Shown here: one piece after another, positions 8,451 through 16,175 of the stretch | How the letters are laid out: each line of letters opens with the position of its first letter | How positions within the stretch are numbered: position 1 is the stretch's first letter | Source: Candidatus Izemoplasma sp. | Lineage (GTDB): Bacteria > Bacillota_I > Bacilli_A > Izemoplasmatales > Izemoplasmataceae | NCBI GenBank assembly: GCA_036172455.1 | Contig: JAXKVY010000002.1 | Span: 453,192 to 517,191, forward strand | DNA length: 64,000 nt | Direction of reading: 5' to 3' | Notes under the pieces: model-generated | Databases searched by the model: none | What the model saw: only the letters and a program-made list of their open reading frames with translations | What the model was told of the DNA's origin: nothing | Position numbers and translations under genes: made by a program

Positions 8451-8826
8451 ATGAAAATTTTAGCATGTGTTGGTAGCAAACGCAAAAACGGAAACACACA
8501 CACATTAGTAAAACAAGCAATGGAACAATTTGATTCTAGTAACAGCATTGATATCGTAACATTATCTGATTATAACTTTGAAGGATGTACAGGTTGCGAG
8601 GGCTGTGCTATGACCAATGAATGTGTTATCCAAGATGATATGCAGATTCTTTATGGTAAGATAGATGCAGCTGATTTACTAATCCTAGCCTCTCCCACTT
8701 ACTATTATAATATTACAGCTGACATTTTTACATTTATTTAATAAAACTGATGCGAAGGAAAGTGATCAAGCACAACAACAAATAAATCACTTTGTCACAG
8801 AAATCAAGTCATCTATAAAAAAATAA
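8451..8826 (+). pseudogene. remnant of an NADPH-dependent FMN reductase / flavodoxin-fold protein
   Basis: The first 96 codons (8451-8741) encode a good flavodoxin-like N-terminus: MKILACVGSKRKNGNTHTLV (FMN phosphate loop), the GCTGCEGCAMTNECVIQDDM cysteine segment and ASPTYYYNITAD. They then hit a stop where the family continues for another 80-100 residues. A C-terminal-like helix (KESDQAQQQINHFVTEIKS) follows in the +1 frame and stops at 8826. Together these indicate an internal deletion plus a frameshift. The ribosome site AGGTGATAATT before ATG 8451 survives, so a truncated peptide may still be made. Confidence 0.72.
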
Positions 8827-8866
8827 ATTATATAATAATTTAGCCCAACAGTGGGATATATATTGT

Positions 8867-8894
8867 TTGATTCAACGGCATTATGTGATATCAT
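8867..8894 (+). promoter_or_regulatory. promoter of the busR-like gene
   Basis: TTGATT (8867-8872) and TATCAT (8889-8894) with a 16-base spacer, 28 bp before the TTG start. Moderate match to the vegetative consensus. Confidence 0.45.
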
Positions 8895-8922
8895 ATAAGT
8901 GTCACAAAAGGAGGATGTCCTG

Positions 8923-9552
8923 TTGAAAGAACCAAAAAATCTAGCTAAACATGTACAGATAGCATATGAAATAGCACAAAAGATAAATCAAAACATATTA
9001 CAAGAAGGCGATAAACTACGGGGACGTAATTTAGCTGCAACAGAATACAAAGTCTCCTCAGAAACAGTTCGAAAAGCACTTGCGCTCCTTCAACAAAAAG
9101 GAGTCGTTATTGTTAAAGAACAAAGTGGGGCCTTTGTCTTATCAGTAGAATATGCCAAAGATTTTGTGAAAGCTATCAAGGAAGATATGAAATTATCGAA
9201 TCATGTGGAAAACATAAAAGAGTTATTAAAAGAAAACAAAGCAATAACGAAACAAATAGAAAAAGAGTTCCGATTAATTGATCTCACAAAACGCAAGAGT
9301 ACAACCGACTTGCCTTTTGATATTTTTAGTTTTAAAGTGACTAAAAATTGTCAATTGATTGGTAAAACGATGCAAGAATGTGCTTTTTTCCATAATACAG
9401 GAGCCACCTTGTTTGGTATGATTAAAAATAAACAAGTAATTTCTTCTGTTCCTAACTCAACTGTAATCGATGTAGACGATATTTTGTTTTTCTCAGGGGA
9501 TGAAAAGAAAAAAGCGAAAACACTTACATATATAAAAGATATTTCTAGTTAA
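8923..9552 (+). CDS. busR: BusR-like GntR/RCK_C transcriptional regulator
   Basis: The N-terminal third is a GntR winged helix (KLRGRNLAATEYKVSSETVRKAL, LLQQKGVVIV). A charged helical linker follows, and residues about 128-205 form an RCK_C (TrkA-C) domain ending VDVDDILFFSGDEKK. This architecture is that of BusR, the c-di-AMP-responsive repressor of the glycine-betaine importer BusAB in lactococci and streptococci; the gene here lies directly upstream of such an importer. Start TTG 8923 is set by AAAGGAGG eight bases upstream; a GTG at 8899 precedes the ribosome site. c-di-AMP binding and repression are inferred from family and context. Confidence 0.83.
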   Translation: MKEPKNLAKHVQIAYEIAQKINQNILQEGDKLRGRNLAATEYKVSSETVRKALALLQQKGVVIVKEQSGAFVLSVEYAKDFVKAIKEDMKLSNHVENIKELLKENKAITKQIEKEFRLIDLTKRKSTTDLPFDIFSFKVTKNCQLIGKTMQECAFFHNTGATLFGMIKNKQVISSVPNSTVIDVDDILFFSGDEKKKAKTLTYIKDISS

Positions 9553-9570
9553 GCGCTATATACCTAGAAT

Positions 9571-9591
9571 AAGCCGTTTTCGGCTTTTTTT
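9571..9591 (+). terminator. terminator after the busR-like gene
   Basis: AAGCCG-TTTT-CGGCTT hairpin followed by a T-run, separating the regulator from the transporter genes. Confidence 0.82.
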
Positions 9592-9618
9592 ACGCGTTTT
9601 TTTAAACCACCAAAATCA

Positions 9619-9647
9619 TTGATTAACTGACAACTTTATGATAGTAT
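9619..9647 (+). promoter_or_regulatory. promoter of the glycine-betaine transporter operon
   Basis: TTGATT (9619-9624), 17-base spacer, TAGTAT (9642-9647). An inverted repeat overlaps it (see next entry), which suits repression. Confidence 0.6.
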
Positions 9648-9661
9648 TGTAATTGTCAGTT
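9625..9661. promoter_or_regulatory. operator-like inverted repeat, candidate BusR site
   Basis: Exact 9-bp arms AACTGACAA (9625-9633) and TTGTCAGTT (9653-9661), 28 bp centre to centre. The left arm fills the promoter spacer and the right arm lies just past the -10. The long gap suits a tetrameric regulator such as BusR. The sequence is directly visible; assignment to BusR is inference from position. Confidence 0.6.
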
Positions 9662-9684
9662 TGACAAGGAGGAGTTTTATACAA

Positions 9685-10644
9685 ATGAAAAAATTATTTT
9701 TATTATTATCAGCGTTCGTTATTTCGCTTGGATTAAGTGCATGTGGCGGACCCGAAGAAAAAATTATCATGGGCGAAGGAAATTGGAACTCATTCGTTTT
9801 TCATAACCAAGTAGCCAAAATTATTATTGAAGAAGGATATGATTATTCAGTAGATATTGTTCCGGCAGATACTAACGTTTTAATACCTAGTTTAAAAGAG
9901 GGCGATGTTGACATTGCAATGGAAATCTGGAGTGATAACATTCCAACATATGATGAAGATATTAAAAATGGTGCCTACGTTGAGTTAAGTACTAACTTTG
10001 ATGACAACCGTCAGGGACTATATATTCCTGCTTATCTTCAAGAAGAATATCCAGAATTAATATCTGTAAGAGATTTACTTGATTATCCAAATTTATTTCC
10101 AAATCCTGAAGGTGGAGATAAAAGTGTTATTTATGGTGGTCCTGAAGGTTGGAGCGCTACAACACACTTACATGACAAGATGGAAGCTTATGGTTTAAAT
10201 GAAGAATTTGTGTTTAAAACAATTGATTCAAGTTCAACATTGAATGCAAGTTTGGCTGGAGCATATGCTAATGAAGAACCATGGGTTGGATATAATTGGG
10301 AACCAACATGGGCTTTAGGTATGTATGATATGGTATTGTTGGAAGATTCTGCTTATAGTGCTGAAGATTTCGAAGCTGGAATAGGTGCTTTCCCAAGTGT
10401 TGATGTAAATGTTGTTGTCAATACCGAGTTTGCTGATACTTATCCAGAATTAAATACATTCTTAAGCAATTATGAAACAACAAGTGATATCACATCAGAA
10501 GCCCTAGCTTATATGCAAGATAACGATGATGATACTGGTGAGTTAGCAGCAATTTACTTCTTAACAAATTATGAAAACCTATGGAGTGAATGGGTTACTG
10601 ATGAAGCCTATAACAATGTCATGGACTACATTAATAACAAATAA
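9685..10644 (+). CDS. glycine betaine/choline-type ABC substrate-binding lipoprotein
   Basis: Extracellular binding protein of an OpuA/ProX-type importer, 319 residues. The signal peptide ends in lipobox LSAC with the lipidated cysteine at residue 20. Tryptophans in GEGNWNS, EIWSDN, PEGWSATT and NWEPTWAL are placed like the aromatic cage that binds quaternary ammonium groups in the OpuAC family. ATG 9685 follows AAGGAGGAG. It is the first gene of the operon, with the permease and ATPase downstream. In lactococcal BusAB this domain is fused to the permease; here it is separate. Compatible solute uptake under osmotic stress is the likely role. Confidence 0.9.
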   Translation: MKKLFLLLSAFVISLGLSACGGPEEKIIMGEGNWNSFVFHNQVAKIIIEEGYDYSVDIVPADTNVLIPSLKEGDVDIAMEIWSDNIPTYDEDIKNGAYVELSTNFDDNRQGLYIPAYLQEEYPELISVRDLLDYPNLFPNPEGGDKSVIYGGPEGWSATTHLHDKMEAYGLNEEFVFKTIDSSSTLNASLAGAYANEEPWVGYNWEPTWALGMYDMVLLEDSAYSAEDFEAGIGAFPSVDVNVVVNTEFADTYPELNTFLSNYETTSDITSEALAYMQDNDDDTGELAAIYFLTNYENLWSEWVTDEAYNNVMDYINNK

Positions 10645-10663
10645 CTAAAAACTACATAATAGA

Positions 10664-10690
10664 AAATGCAACCTTCATAGGGTTGCATTT
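10664..10690 (+). terminator. stem-loop between binding-protein and permease genes
   Basis: Exact arms AAATGCAACC and GGTTGCATTT with a 7-base loop. Only a broken T-run follows, so it is probably a partial terminator or mRNA-stabilising hairpin that makes more binding protein than permease. Confidence 0.55.
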
Positions 10691-10714
10691 CTATCGATTT
10701 AAAGGAGTGATTTT

Positions 10715-11572
10715 ATGTTTAATTTTCCAAAAGCCTTAGAATTTTCAATTGCTGGGTTTATTGATGCCATAGTAGATTGGATCCTTACGAATTTAGATGG
10801 CCTATTTGAATTAATATCGACGATAATTATCTATGTATTTTATTACGTTGAAACATTTTTAAACTTTATACCTTGGTGGGCAATGATTCTTGTTATTATT
10901 TATGCAGGATATAAACTATATAACTATAAAATGGGTCTCACCTTAGGACTACTATTATTCTTAATAGGCGTTTTTGGGCTGTGGGAAATGATGATTTATA
11001 CACTAGCAATCGTATTGATTTCAGTACTTGTTAGTTTACTTGTCGGGATTCCTACAGGGATATTTATGGCTAAAAGTACACGGGTTGAGAAAATCCTATT
11101 ACCTATATTAGATGCCATGCAGACAATGCCCAGTTTTGTATACTTAATACCAGCCGTCATGTTATTTGGTCTTGGTAAAGTACCTGCAGTTTTCGCAACA
11201 ACAATTTATGCTATTCCACCGGTTATTCGTTTAACTTTCTTAGGAATATCAAATGTTGATAAAGAAGTTCGTGAAGCTGGTATGGCGTTTGGATCAACAC
11301 CATTCCAACTATTATTTAAGATAGAATTACCTCAAGCATTATCAACAATAATGACTGGGGTCAACCAAACAACAATGATGGCTATGGCAATGGTTGTTAT
11401 TTCGTCAATGATTGGTGCAGAAGGAATTGGACAAGAAGTACTCGTCGCAATTCGTAACTTAGAAGTTGGACGTGGTTTCCAAGCTGGATTCGCCGTTGTT
11501 TTCCTTGCGATTTTACTTGATCGCTTATTACAAGGAACAACCAAGATATTACAAGGAGGCGATGAAGTATGA
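10715..11572 (+). CDS. glycine betaine ABC transporter permease (ProW/OpuAB-like)
   Basis: Membrane subunit of the importer, 285 residues with about seven hydrophobic segments. The BPD_transp_1 domain includes the EAA loop VREAGMAFGSTPFQLLFKIELP, which contacts the ATPase, and GVNQTTMMAMAMVVISSMIG, typical of OpuAB/ProW. ATG 10715 follows AAAGGAGTGATTTT. Its TGA stop overlaps the ATPase start as ATGA. Confidence 0.92.
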   Translation: MFNFPKALEFSIAGFIDAIVDWILTNLDGLFELISTIIIYVFYYVETFLNFIPWWAMILVIIYAGYKLYNYKMGLTLGLLLFLIGVFGLWEMMIYTLAIVLISVLVSLLVGIPTGIFMAKSTRVEKILLPILDAMQTMPSFVYLIPAVMLFGLGKVPAVFATTIYAIPPVIRLTFLGISNVDKEVREAGMAFGSTPFQLLFKIELPQALSTIMTGVNQTTMMAMAMVVISSMIGAEGIGQEVLVAIRNLEVGRGFQAGFAVVFLAILLDRLLQGTTKILQGGDEV

Positions 11573-12756
11573 AAAAAGTAAAGCGTAAAAACAAAATTGA
11601 AGTAGAAAACCTACAACTTATATTTGGAAAAGGCAAAGCAAAACAAAAAGCCATTAAAATGATTGAAGATGGTGCCTCTAATGAAGAAATTAGAGAAGAG
11701 ACAGGATGTGCGGTTGGTATTAGAAATATTGACCTTAACATTAAAGAAGGCGAACTATTTGTTATTGTTGGACTTAGTGGAAGTGGAAAATCAAGTTTCT
11801 TAAGATGTTTTAATAAACTGAATAATCCAAACCGAGGAGAAATTAGAATTGATGGCGAAAATATCTTATCTTATGATAAAGAACAATTACGTAAACTACG
11901 CCGGAATCAAATCGGAATGGTTTTCCAACACTTTGGTTTACTTAGTCACCGTACAATTTTAGACAATGTTGCTTACGGATTAGAAGTTCAAGGTCTTGAT
12001 GAAGAAACACGCCAAGAAAAAGCTTACGAGGCCAACAAAATTGTTGGACTAGAAGGTTGGGAAGATTACTATCCACACCAATTAAGTGGTGGTATGAAAC
12101 AACGTGTAGGGCTCGCTAGAGCCATTGCAACTGAACCTGAAATATTATTAATGGATGAACCCTATAGTGCACTTGACCCACTCATTAGACGCGATATGCA
12201 AAATGAGTTGTTAAATCTTGAAGAGTATATCGATAAAACGATTATCTTTATTACCCATGATATGAACGAAGCATTTAAAATGGGAGATCGGATCGCATTA
12301 CTTAAAGATGGTGAAATCGTTCAAATGGGTAAACCTATGTCATTCTTTGATGATCCAAAAAATGACTATGTTAAAGACTTTATCGCAGATGTTGATAAGG
12401 GTCAAGTATTAAAAGCTAAACAGGTCATGGACGATGCAGAAATCGACTTTAAAGAAGATGATGACAGAAACGTTGTATTGAAAACACTCGAAAGAGAAAA
12501 TCTTCAAATTGGCTTTGTCGTTGATGATGAAAACAAACTAGTTGGTCGGATATCACTAGAAGATGTTAAGAAATCACGTGCTAAGACCATAAAAAGTCTT
12601 ATTGAAACTGATATTCAATCGTTCTATCGCCAACGTTTCATTAAGGAAATCTTACCCCTCGTTGGTGAAACTGAATACTCAGTCCCTATTGTTGATTCAA
12701 AGAATCGACTTAGAGGAACCATCAACAAAGAAGTTATTATTAACGCATTAATATAA
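11569..12756 (+). CDS. glycine betaine ABC transporter ATPase with tandem CBS domains
   Basis: ATPase of the importer, 395 residues. Walker A GLSGSGKSS, Q-loop VFQHFGLLSHRTILDN, signature LSGGMKQRVG, Walker B ILLMDEPYSALDP and H-loop ITHD are present, and the long N-terminus (ENLQLIFGKGKAKQKAIKMI) is typical of ProV/OpuAA. Residues about 270-395 form two CBS domains, which sense ionic strength or c-di-AMP in OpuA proteins. Overlap of 4 bp with the permease indicates coupled translation. Last gene of the operon. Confidence 0.93.
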   Translation: MKKVKRKNKIEVENLQLIFGKGKAKQKAIKMIEDGASNEEIREETGCAVGIRNIDLNIKEGELFVIVGLSGSGKSSFLRCFNKLNNPNRGEIRIDGENILSYDKEQLRKLRRNQIGMVFQHFGLLSHRTILDNVAYGLEVQGLDEETRQEKAYEANKIVGLEGWEDYYPHQLSGGMKQRVGLARAIATEPEILLMDEPYSALDPLIRRDMQNELLNLEEYIDKTIIFITHDMNEAFKMGDRIALLKDGEIVQMGKPMSFFDDPKNDYVKDFIADVDKGQVLKAKQVMDDAEIDFKEDDDRNVVLKTLERENLQIGFVVDDENKLVGRISLEDVKKSRAKTIKSLIETDIQSFYRQRFIKEILPLVGETEYSVPIVDSKNRLRGTINKEVIINALI

Positions 12757-12762
12757 AAATTT

Positions 12763-12789
12763 AGATACTCAGCTAAACGCTGAGTATCT
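12763..12789. terminator. bidirectional terminator between OpuA-type operon and SDR gene
   Basis: Exact 11-bp arms AGATACTCAGC and GCTGAGTATCT, five-base loop, TTTTTTA on the plus side and an A/T run on the minus side. It serves two convergent units. Confidence 0.85.
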
Positions 12790-12792
12790 TTT

Positions 12793-13488
12793 TTATTCGG
12801 GGTACATCATTTTTCTTGTTACACCACCATCGATCGTGATAATTTCACCATTGATGAAATCATTACTGGGATCCGTTAGAAATAGTACTCCCTTTATGAT
12901 ATCTTCTACTTTGCCAACTCGATTAGATAAATGGAAATCATGGTCAATATCTCTTAAATCATCATCATGGCTATTTATCCAACCAGGGGCAATCCCATTG
13001 ACCGTTATGTCTTTTTCTTTAAGTGTTACCGCTAACCCATGTACTAAAGATGAGAGTCCCCCTTTAGATACAGTGTATCCAATTGTATTCTTTTCTGACA
13101 TAACAGCTCGTGTTGAACTGAGAACAATAATGCGACCGTGATTTCCTTTAAACCGCTTAGCATAGTCCTGAGCTATTTGAATATGACCAACTAAATTAGT
13201 ATTAATAACCGTTTTTATATCAGTTATAGATTGATTTAAAAAAGGTGATTGATCAAACGTTGCTGCATTTAAAATAATAATGTCTATATGGTGTTCTATA
13301 TTACTTAATACTTGATTTAATGCTTTTTCATCAGCAATGTCACATGCAATATATTTATAATTAGGTTGATTGCTTTTACTTGGCTCTAAAATATCAATAT
13401 TAATCACATAATCGCCCTCTTCCAAGTAGCGAGTCACTATCCCTTCTCCAATACCTTTTGATCCTCCAGTAATTAATATAGTTCTCAT
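12793..13488 (-). CDS. short-chain dehydrogenase/reductase
   Basis: NAD(P)-dependent oxidoreductase of the SDR family, 231 residues. It shows the TGGSKGIGEG nucleotide loop, NAA at the end of beta-4, catalytic Ser in VLSSTRA, YTVSK active site and the NGIAPGWI segment. The substrate cannot be read from sequence. ATG 13488 follows AAAAGGAGTTGATGAA. It stands alone between two convergent or divergent units, with a shared terminator at its 3' end. Confidence 0.85.
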   Translation of the reverse strand: MRTILITGGSKGIGEGIVTRYLEEGDYVINIDILEPSKSNQPNYKYIACDIADEKALNQVLSNIEHHIDIIILNAATFDQSPFLNQSITDIKTVINTNLVGHIQIAQDYAKRFKGNHGRIIVLSSTRAVMSEKNTIGYTVSKGGLSSLVHGLAVTLKEKDITVNGIAPGWINSHDDDLRDIDHDFHLSNRVGKVEDIIKGVLFLTDPSNDFINGEIITIDGGVTRKMMYPE

Positions 13489-13607
13489 TTCATCAACTCC
13501 TTTTAAACCTATTATACAACATTATTCAAAAAACATCATTCATTCTTAAGCGATTCATTATTGTATGATAGAATAGTAGTAAATAGCTGTGAAAGGATGA
13601 TTCAACT

Positions 13608-14792
13608 ATGATAACAAAGATTCGTGAACGCGCATTTACCTTGGCACAAAAGATCATTGATAAAACTGGACCAAGATTAGCCGGAACAGAGGCATCGTTA
13701 CAAGCCGCAGAAATTCTAAAAAATCGATTAAATGCGTTTTGTGATAAGACTGAATTTGATTCTTTTCATCTTCATAAAGGGGCTTTTCTAGGATGGATCC
13801 GTTTGCTTGTTTTGGCTTATACTGTTGGGGTTATATTGCTTTGGTTAGGTTATCCTACAATTGCCTTTATTTTAGCCTTAATAAGTATCTTAATACTTGT
13901 GCTTCAATTCTTCTTATACCTACCCATTATTGATTCTTTATATCCGAAAAAAGAAGGAAGGAATGTGATTGGATATATTAATCCAGAAAAAGAGATCAAA
14001 CGTCAGATCATAATTAGTGGTCATCACGACAGTGCCCGTATTTTTAATTTTTTTATTCACCAACCCAAATTGTATAATTTACGTGTGACAGGTTCCATTG
14101 CGCTTGTTATTTTATTAACTATAACCTCACTAGTTATGATGCTAATTAATATGCCCATTGGAGAGTTAATCATTGTAATCATTCTAACTGCTGGCTTATT
14201 ACTAGTCCTACAGATGTGGTTCTTCGCTTCTCATAAAGGAACACCAGGAGCTGGAGATAACCTAATAGCCAGTACAATGGCTATTGAACTTGGAAAATAC
14301 TTTAGCGATTATACACTAGAACATACGCGTATTATAATTGCTAGTTTTGATGCGGAGGAAGAAGGTTTACGTGGTGCTAGAGCATTCGCAAAACATCATA
14401 AGGTATTATTGAATAAATACCCTACCACATTATTGAATACTGACTGTGCCTATAATCTGGACGATTTGTTTTTCTTAACCAGTGATATTAATGGCGCCGT
14501 AGATTTAGATACTCCACTGGCCAAAGATTTAGTTAATATCGCTGAAAAGCAAGGCTACAAAACATGCCATAAACCAATTGCATTTCTAACAGGTGGAACT
14601 GATGCGGCTGAACTAGCCAAAGTTGGTATCAAAGCAACAACGTTAATTGGCATGCCTTGGGATAATAATTCCCGCTCAAGTGTGTATCATACACCAAATG
14701 ATACACTGGATAGTGTTGATCCAAAAGTTATCGAAGCTGCTATTTCTATTTTTAAAGAATATATTGAGAATGAGGATACATTAACTAGCTAA
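13608..14792 (+). CDS. membrane-anchored M28-family metallopeptidase
   Basis: Zinc aminopeptidase-like protein of 394 residues. The two-zinc ligands are recognisable in order: SGHHDSARI (about 138-144), GAGDN (about 214-218), FDAEEEG (about 248-254), LNTDC, and SVYHTPND near residue 362. Unlike secreted M28 enzymes it has no signal peptide; two hydrophobic pairs (about 64-107 and 160-207) interrupt the N-terminal half and would hold it in the membrane. ATG 13608 follows GAAAGGATGATTCAACT. It is a single-gene unit ending in a strong terminator. Substrate unknown. Confidence 0.82.
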   Translation: MITKIRERAFTLAQKIIDKTGPRLAGTEASLQAAEILKNRLNAFCDKTEFDSFHLHKGAFLGWIRLLVLAYTVGVILLWLGYPTIAFILALISILILVLQFFLYLPIIDSLYPKKEGRNVIGYINPEKEIKRQIIISGHHDSARIFNFFIHQPKLYNLRVTGSIALVILLTITSLVMMLINMPIGELIIVIILTAGLLLVLQMWFFASHKGTPGAGDNLIASTMAIELGKYFSDYTLEHTRIIIASFDAEEEGLRGARAFAKHHKVLLNKYPTTLLNTDCAYNLDDLFFLTSDINGAVDLDTPLAKDLVNIAEKQGYKTCHKPIAFLTGGTDAAELAKVGIKATTLIGMPWDNNSRSSVYHTPNDTLDSVDPKVIEAAISIFKEYIENEDTLTS

Positions 14793-14793
14793 T

Positions 14794-14829
14794 AAAAATG
14801 AGTACATTTTAATGAATGTACTCATTTTT
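14794..14829 (+). terminator. terminator of the M28 peptidase gene
   Basis: 15-bp arms AAAAATGAGTACATT and AATGTACTCATTTTT followed by more T. The A-run on the other side makes it usable in both directions. Confidence 0.85.
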
Positions 14830-14834
14830 TTATG

Positions 14835-15116
14835 TGATAAAATCCAACTAAGCCTAAGTCTTGATATACTTTTGATCTAAGTCCTTCAAAAAACTTCTTT
14901 TACTCATCTGTATTGTCAGTTGTTAAGACTAAAAGATCTTAAATGTAACTAGTGGTTTCGCCATCACATATAACATTGATTAGTCTAATAAGTTTGCCAT
15001 CATCATAAGCCGCATAAACAGCTAATGAGTGTTTAATCGCTTTTAGTAACTTAGTTAAATTATTAGTAGAGTGATTCCATCCATTATCTAAATAGAGAGT
15101 TTTTATAACTTCTCCC
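14835..15116 (-). pseudogene. decayed GNAT acetyltransferase gene
   Basis: Directly after truA on the minus strand, a single frame reads IKTLYLDNGWNHSTNNLTKL, AVYAAYDDGKLIRLINVICD, GETTSYI-stop-DLLVL, then DNTDE-stop-KKFFEGL and QDLGLVGFYHIK. These match the N-terminus, the YIxDLLVL strand and the C-terminal end of small GNAT N-acetyltransferases. Two TAA codons interrupt the frame, and the acetyl-CoA loop (Q/RxxGxG) between DLLVL and the C-terminus is missing, so it cannot be active. It also accounts for this 290-bp stretch without an ORF. Confidence 0.72.
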
Positions 15117-16175
15117 TTAAATATTAATGGTTTCTATTGAATCATTACTATCCTCGTAAAATACCTTATTCAAGTATAACCCTGATGGATTTGCTAATGT
15201 CTTGATAATTTCGTTATCTCTCTCATCAAACACATCTTTCAAAGCATAGTCTACTTTTCCTTGTGCAATCATAACACTAGCCCCAACAATATATCTCACC
15301 ATATGTCTTAAAAAACCTTTGGCTTTAATAATGATATGGATTTTATGCTGAGTGACTTGATGAACATGTATTTCATCAACAGTACGGATTGTGTTTGTCG
15401 TCTGTGGCCGTTTGCTAAAACCATAAAAATCATGGGTTCCAATAACATCATTTAATATGTTTTTTAAATGATCAAAATTCACAGATCCAATAAACCATTC
15501 ATTATGGGTTAATGTTGCATCGTACGGGCCTGTATTCAACTTATAGAGATATTCTTTTTGCTGAACATCAAAGCGTGCGTGAAATGCTTTAGGTACATTC
15601 ATTATGTTATATGCGTAGATATCATCTGGTAATATTGCATTGATAATATATTGATATTTCTCAATGGGCATTAAACTAGATGTATCAAAATGGATAACTT
15701 GAGCAATTGCATTTACGTGTCGATCAGTACGGCCACTACTAACCACTTTAATGGATTCTTTTAAGGCTTCTTTTAATGTCTTTTCTATGACAGATTGAAT
15801 GGTAACATGGTGATTCTGTTTTTGAAAACCGTGGTACATATGCCCATTATAGGATAATGACATCTTAATGCGGTTACGTCCATCATCAGGCATTTGATAG
15901 TAATGTACTATATTACCGTTTTTTATTGTGAATTTAGCAGCATATTGTTTACCACCAGTCGCGAATCGAGTATAATATTTAGCGCCATACTGCGTAATAT
16001 CTATAACTTTATAATCGGTAAACTTTGTAAAAAAGTATGTTGTAAATGCGTCGATATTTGGAAATTGATGCGTGTGTTGAATATTAGCTTGAAAGAGTGT
16101 TTTATCTACGCAATCAAATAATTTTTCCTTATCCTTATTCTGCAATGCGAGATAAAAATCTTCAATCAGTTTCAT
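15117..16175 (-). CDS. truA: TruA-family tRNA pseudouridine synthase with an NTF2-like N-terminal domain
   Basis: Residues about 102-352 are a TruA domain (pseudouridines 38-40 of tRNA): SLSYNGHMYHGFQKQ, VVSSGRTDRHVNAIAQV with catalytic Asp151, FHARFDVQQKEYLYKLNTG and KGFLRHMVRYIVG. The active-site motif deviates from the usual GRTDAGVHA/GRTDKGVHA. Residues 1-94 are extra and resemble an NTF2/SnoaL-like fold (DFYLALQNKDKEKLFDCVDK at the start, IKNGNIVHYYQ at the end). The start is well supported: ATG 16175 overlaps the ecfT stop as ATGA with AAGGGTGATGG upstream, and no ribosome site precedes the internal Met95. ecfA1-ecfA2-ecfT-truA order as in Bacillus marks it as the genuine truA. Confidence 0.88.
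   Translation of the reverse strand: MKLIEDFYLALQNKDKEKLFDCVDKTLFQANIQHTHQFPNIDAFTTYFFTKFTDYKVIDITQYGAKYYTRFATGGKQYAAKFTIKNGNIVHYYQMPDDGRNRIKMSLSYNGHMYHGFQKQNHHVTIQSVIEKTLKEALKESIKVVSSGRTDRHVNAIAQVIHFDTSSLMPIEKYQYIINAILPDDIYAYNIMNVPKAFHARFDVQQKEYLYKLNTGPYDATLTHNEWFIGSVNFDHLKNILNDVIGTHDFYGFSKRPQTTNTIRTVDEIHVHQVTQHKIHIIIKAKGFLRHMVRYIVGASVMIAQGKVDYALKDVFDERDNEIIKTLANPSGLYLNKVFYEDSNDSIETINI

Noticed and set aside
14905..14925. Second BusR half-site (TTGTCAGTT)
   Set aside because: A single 9-bp match without a partner arm, inside the dead GNAT gene.
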